In this document: positions 60,954 to 64,000 of the stretch, piece by piece
How positions within the stretch are numbered: position 1 is the stretch's first letter
How the letters are laid out: every line of letters begins with the position of its first letter
From: CAWATZ01 sp963784995
Lineage (GTDB): Bacteria; Planctomycetota; Planctomycetia; Gemmatales; Gemmataceae
Direction of reading: 5' to 3'
Length of the DNA stretch: 64,000 bases
Assembly (NCBI GenBank): GCA_963784995.1
Contig: CAWATZ010000007.1
Coordinates: 372,001 to 436,000 of the forward strand
Program-made: the position numbers and the translations under genes
Notes under the pieces: generated by a model
Told to the model about the DNA's origin: nothing
The model's input: only the letters and a program-made list of their open reading frames with translations
Database searches by the model: none

Positions 60954-61039
60954 TCGCGTAAGCTTTTGGGAGGTTCAATAGATCTCTTACCCCGAACGAT
61001 CGAGCAAGACCAGAGCAACAGAGATGAGCGGGTGGTATG

Positions 61040-61864
61040 GACAGGGGTTGGTCAGATTGGTGTACAGGGAGGGTGACAACTCCAACAATTCCAGGACACG
61101 AACCAACAACGGTGGCAGCGCTGGTAGATACCACCACTGCTGCTCACCCATTTGGATCAGGCTTAACGTCATCTGCAAACCGGCTATGGCACGCAACGTC
61201 CTTTTGCCGGTCGGCGCGCCTTTCCTGTTTGCTCTTCTGACCTTCGTACATCCCACCCAACTTTTCTCCGTTTTCTGCCAACTTTGCTCGCACAACAATC
61301 TCAAGCAGCGTCAGCACACGCAGCGCAATAGACTTTATGCGAATTAAGCTTTCCGTTAGCTTTTCTTGCACGTTTTCCCGTAGGTTTTTGCGGTTTTCGG
61401 GGCAAGATTCCTTATTTCGCATAAAGTCTAATGGTATGGTAACCACAACTGGCGGTGGCATCGACGCGGAAGACATCCTTGGGCAGTTCATAGACGTCAA
61501 AGGAGGAGAGAAAGAGGTCGCTCTCGAGATCATCCCACTCAGCAGCAGCGAGGTTGTTGAGGACGATGCCCAATCGATCGTCGCTGAACTCGTGGGGGCG
61601 CAGTGCAGTGCCAAACAGGGACTGCAAGGTGTGGTGGTGGGTGTTCGCCCACTCCTGCACGTAGTATTTGCGGTGATCGGCCTGCGAGAGAATGTACGCC
61701 AGCCAACCAAGCACCAGGTTGCCGTTGGACAGCCCTTGGTGCTTGTGATGCTGCCCCAAGTGCTTGTCGATGATTTCAGCAATCCGCATGCGACGCATCA
61801 TCCCGAACAGTAGCGGAATGTCGTCGATCCGTTCTTGTTGCACGATAACAGGTTGTGTCTCCAT
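61040..61864 (-). pseudogene. IS1634 family transposase with large internal deletion
   Basis: N-terminal part from ATG 61864: VQQERIDDIPLLFGMMRRMR, HHKHQGLSNGNLVLGWLAYI, DDRLGIVLNNLAAAEWDDLE (DUF4277/IS1634 start), ending in YELPKDVFRVDATASCGYHT, the first catalytic Asp. Directly afterwards, in another frame, comes the C-terminal tail: ALRVLTLLEIVVRAKLAENG and ERRADRQKDVACHSRFADDV. The middle 300 or so residues, with the rest of the catalytic core, are missing. A decayed element unrelated in detail to the intact IS1634-like copy at 42.5 kb. Confidence 0.75.
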
Positions 61865-62333
61865 GACTTTGTTCTAGCAATTCTCTCCTTCCTTGGCTAT
61901 CCTTACGCGAATGAGGGGTGGTGGGCTGCTTTACCGGTTTGTGCCCCAACCGCGAATCACAGACACCCCGGAACTGGACGCACGCAATCCGAGTGATCCG
62001 ACCCCCATTGTGCAGGGCGAGACCGGGAGGCCAACATCTTACGCAGTGCAGCTCCTTCAGAGGAAGCCAGGGCCCGTTGTTCCGGTCCGCGGCCGGATCG
62101 CCGTCTGCGGGCCGGTTTGCGGCATCACGCGGGGCGTCATCTTGCGCTATGGGCATGAATGGGCTTCCTCATTCAGGGAGTGATACAACTTGTCTGCATT
62201 GCATCATACCCAGGCAGGTCGCCCTCTTCCAGCAAAATGCACAGTTGCGACAGCGGCGTGGGGGTGGCCTGAGTGATTTGCACAGCAATTTGCACGTAAA
62301 GGGGCTTTCACAATCGAGGTGCGCACTGCGGTT
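61865..62333. other. Gene-free stretch
   Basis: About 470 bases without a supported gene; the overlapping frames at 61893-62183 and 61918-62595 have no domain. No inverted repeat marks an end of the neighbouring transposase remnant. Confidence 0.35.
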
Positions 62334-63282
62334 TCAAGGGGGCGGCATTTGCTCCTCCAGGCGTTCCAGCTCAAGCAGCTCGTCAGGACTGGCCTGGCCG
62401 CGCCGCGCCTTGCGACTCAGCTCGGCCAGCCGAGTTGCCCGCCGCTCGGCATCGGTGGCGACTGCTCGGCCTGGGTCACTCGCTGCTCCGCCTGGTTTAC
62501 CTGTTGCTCGGCCTGGGTCGCTCGCTGCTCCGCATCCGCAGCGCGCTGGTCGGCCTGCTGGGCCTGTTGCTGAGTCTGCTCCAGGGCGTCGTTGAGTTCG
62601 CTGTGACCAAGCATCCGTTCTCCCTGGGCGTCGTAGAGGACGACCCGGCCATTCTCCTGTCCCAGCCACAGGTTGACCGCCTCCAGCCAGAACCTGCCGT
62701 GGACGCCAGACGTTGTCTGCGGTACGCACGCGGGCCTCGGCGGTAGGGCAGGATGCGCAAGTGACGCCGGCCGCGGCGGAACTGCTCCTCCACGATGACG
62801 TACACCGGCACCCCAGCCTGCCAGTACTGGCGCCGCTTGTCATTGAGGTCCAGGTCGTGCGTGCTTGGCGAGGTCACCTCGACGATCAGCTGCGGCCGAA
62901 CGCCGGCTGCCGCCACGTCAAACGAGTCGCGGGGATGGGGCAGAGGAGCGTCCGGGATCACCACCAAGTCCGGACTGTGGTTCTTCAACCCGGGCACGCC
63001 CCAGAGGATCAGCAGATCGTGGGCGACCAGGGTCGTCGGCTCCCCTTGCAGTTGAGTGACCAGAACGTCGCGCAGGTAAGTAACGTCCCGGTCGTGATCG
63101 CGATTCTGGGGCATGCAGTCGCCCTCATGCGGATGCAGCGCGTCCTCGCGGGTCAGTGGTTGTCGGACCACCCGCCTGCCCTTCTCGTCCCGGATGACAA
63201 CGTCACGCCAGCCGTAGAAGTAGGGATCTCTGTCCGGTTGCGGGCGATCCGGCGGTCCCGGCGTTGCTCGGATGGAACTCAT
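62334..63282 (-). CDS. Uma2 family endonuclease-like protein with coiled-coil tail, two frameshifts
   Basis: ATG 63282 (AGGGGAT before it). Restriction-endonuclease-fold core typical of Uma2 (DUF820): RDVTYLRDVLVTQLQGEPTT, HSPDLVVIPDAPLPHPRDSF (catalytic Asp), RPQLIVEVTSPSTHDLDLND (catalytic Glu-Val-x-Ser), KRRQYWQAGVPVYVIVEEQF. Near 62715 the frame shifts to FWLEAVNLWLGQENGRVVLY and a heptad-like Gln/Ala/Glu coiled coil (ADAEQRATQAEQQVNQAEQR); near 62470 it shifts again to ATRLAELSRKARRGQASPDE, ending EQMPPP. Uma2 genes are present in dozens of copies in planctomycetes and cyanobacteria; function unknown. The intended length is about 315 residues. Confidence 0.8.
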
Positions 63283-63547
63283 GGCATCCCCTCGACAGGA
63301 AGCTGCACTGCTCCCCGGAGTATACCACTCCCGGTCGGACGTGTCCGCGCCATCAGCAGCGCTGGACAAAGAATCGCCAGCTCACTCCTTTTCCCTGCTC
63401 GCATTCCCTGGGAAACAGCACCTTTTCGCCAAGGCACGCGATCTGCATTGCACCCGCCGCTCACGAGAGGCCTGCCGCAAGGCTGGCCCCATCGGCCTCC
63501 TGCCGTTCTGCGGGGAGGAAGACGAAGGCTTTGTCCGAGGAAATGCC

Positions 63548-64000
63548 ATGCTTGCTGTCCGCACCGCGGAGGGAAAGCCCACTTCCCCACGTTCCCTCCA
63601 CCCCGGTTTCACGCTGATTGAGTTACTGGTGGTGATTGCCATCATCGCCATCCTGATTGGTCTGCTGCTCCCAGCGGTCCAAAAGGTTCGCGAGAGCAGC
63701 AATCGAGCCCGCTGTCAGAACAACCTGAAGCAGCTGGCCCTGGCCTGCATCAACTACGAGAGCAGCAACCAGGGGCTGCCGCTGCTTTACGCCTCCTCGA
63801 ATCAGCTGGGCTGGGTGGCGCAGTTGCTGCCCTACCTCGAGCAGTCGGCCCTCTGCAACCAGTACAACTTCAGCGCGCCCTGGTTTGACGCCAGCAATGC
63901 GGCCGTGGTCGTTCAACGAATCCCGATCCTGGAGTGTCCCTCGAATGGGCAGCCGCGGGTTTACACTGCCACGGATGCCGGCTTTGCAGGCCAGGGCCCC
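63548..64000 (+). CDS. DUF1559 prepilin-like protein, cut by the right window edge
   Basis: 151 codons from ATG 63548 (GAGGAA 6-11 nt upstream). A type IV prepilin/pseudopilin N-terminus: short basic leader, then HPGFTLIELLVVIAIIAILI (cleavage after G20, Glu at +5), then VQKVRESSNRARCQNNLKQL, the DUF1559/SBP_bac_10 signature, and LGWVAQLLPYLEQSALCNQY. Members of this family are expanded to dozens or hundreds in planctomycetes, which supports the lineage call. The C-terminal part with its usual H-x-G motif lies outside the window. Confidence 0.93.
   Translation, partial: MLAVRTAEGKPTSPRSLHPGFTLIELLVVIAIIAILIGLLLPAVQKVRESSNRARCQNNLKQLALACINYESSNQGLPLLYASSNQLGWVAQLLPYLEQSALCNQYNFSAPWFDASNAAVVVQRIPILECPSNGQPRVYTATDAGFAGQGP

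Overview
The window is GC-rich chromosomal DNA from a planctomycete, most likely a Gemmata-like bacterium (Gemmataceae). The pointers are lineage-typical families: a DUF1559 prepilin-like protein at the right end, a DUF1501 Tat-exported protein, a TIGR02996 leucine-rich-repeat protein, DUF1573, Uma2, an FHA protein, a formylmethanofuran dehydrogenase subunit of the H4MPT-linked C1 pathway, and many dispersed palindromic repeats. This placement is inference from gene content; no rRNA is present.

Layout. 1-7.7 kb holds scattered housekeeping and hypothetical genes: fhcB (cut by the left edge), a rhodanese with an in-frame UGA at the catalytic cysteine, a DUF1573 protein, an esterase, an XF1762 protein, plus a transposase remnant and a TPR remnant. 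7.9-27.7 kb is a minus-strand BREX type 2 (Pgl) anti-phage operon, in transcription order: small HTH protein, pglW kinase, a REP-associated transposase (RAYT), pglX methyltransferase (broken by several frameshifts), an antitoxin/PIN-toxin pair, pglY, pglZ, brxD and the brxHI helicase. Many junctions overlap by 1-4 nt. A REP palindrome with core GGCAAGTTTCCAACTTGCC sits inside or at the end of pglW, pglX and pglY. 28-34.6 kb, on the plus strand, holds the most novel material: a large protein with an unknown N-terminal region and a C-terminal calcineurin-like phosphoesterase; then a two-gene unit made of an unknown protein and a QueC-like protein fused to a near-copy of the same phosphoesterase; then a truncated fragment resembling phosphorothioate-DNA-binding restriction enzymes. 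34.7-44.6 kb is decayed: truncated or frameshifted secreted-hydrolase-like, aldo/keto reductase, RND pump, DUF1501 and phytanoyl-CoA dioxygenase genes, one IS with a perfect 7-bp target duplication, and one IS1634-like element. At 44.6-46.1 kb a tyrosine integrase abuts tRNA-Leu(CAA), a likely island boundary.

46.1-60 kb is core-like: a sugar-phosphate isomerase family protein, an HtrA-like protease, a YceI protein, the pyruvate dehydrogenase cluster aceE-aceF-lpd, a membrane protein, a YkgJ cysteine-cluster protein and a TIGR02996/LRR protein. Long perfect palindromes lie in both gaps of the aceE-aceF-lpd cluster. 60-64 kb has a broken FHA protein, an internally deleted IS1634 transposase, a frameshifted Uma2 gene and the start of a DUF1559 gene.

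Caution: single-base frameshifts are frequent, including in aceE and aceF, which should be essential or near-essential. Some apparent pseudogenes may therefore be sequencing or assembly errors; others (truncated fragments with no partner) are real decay.
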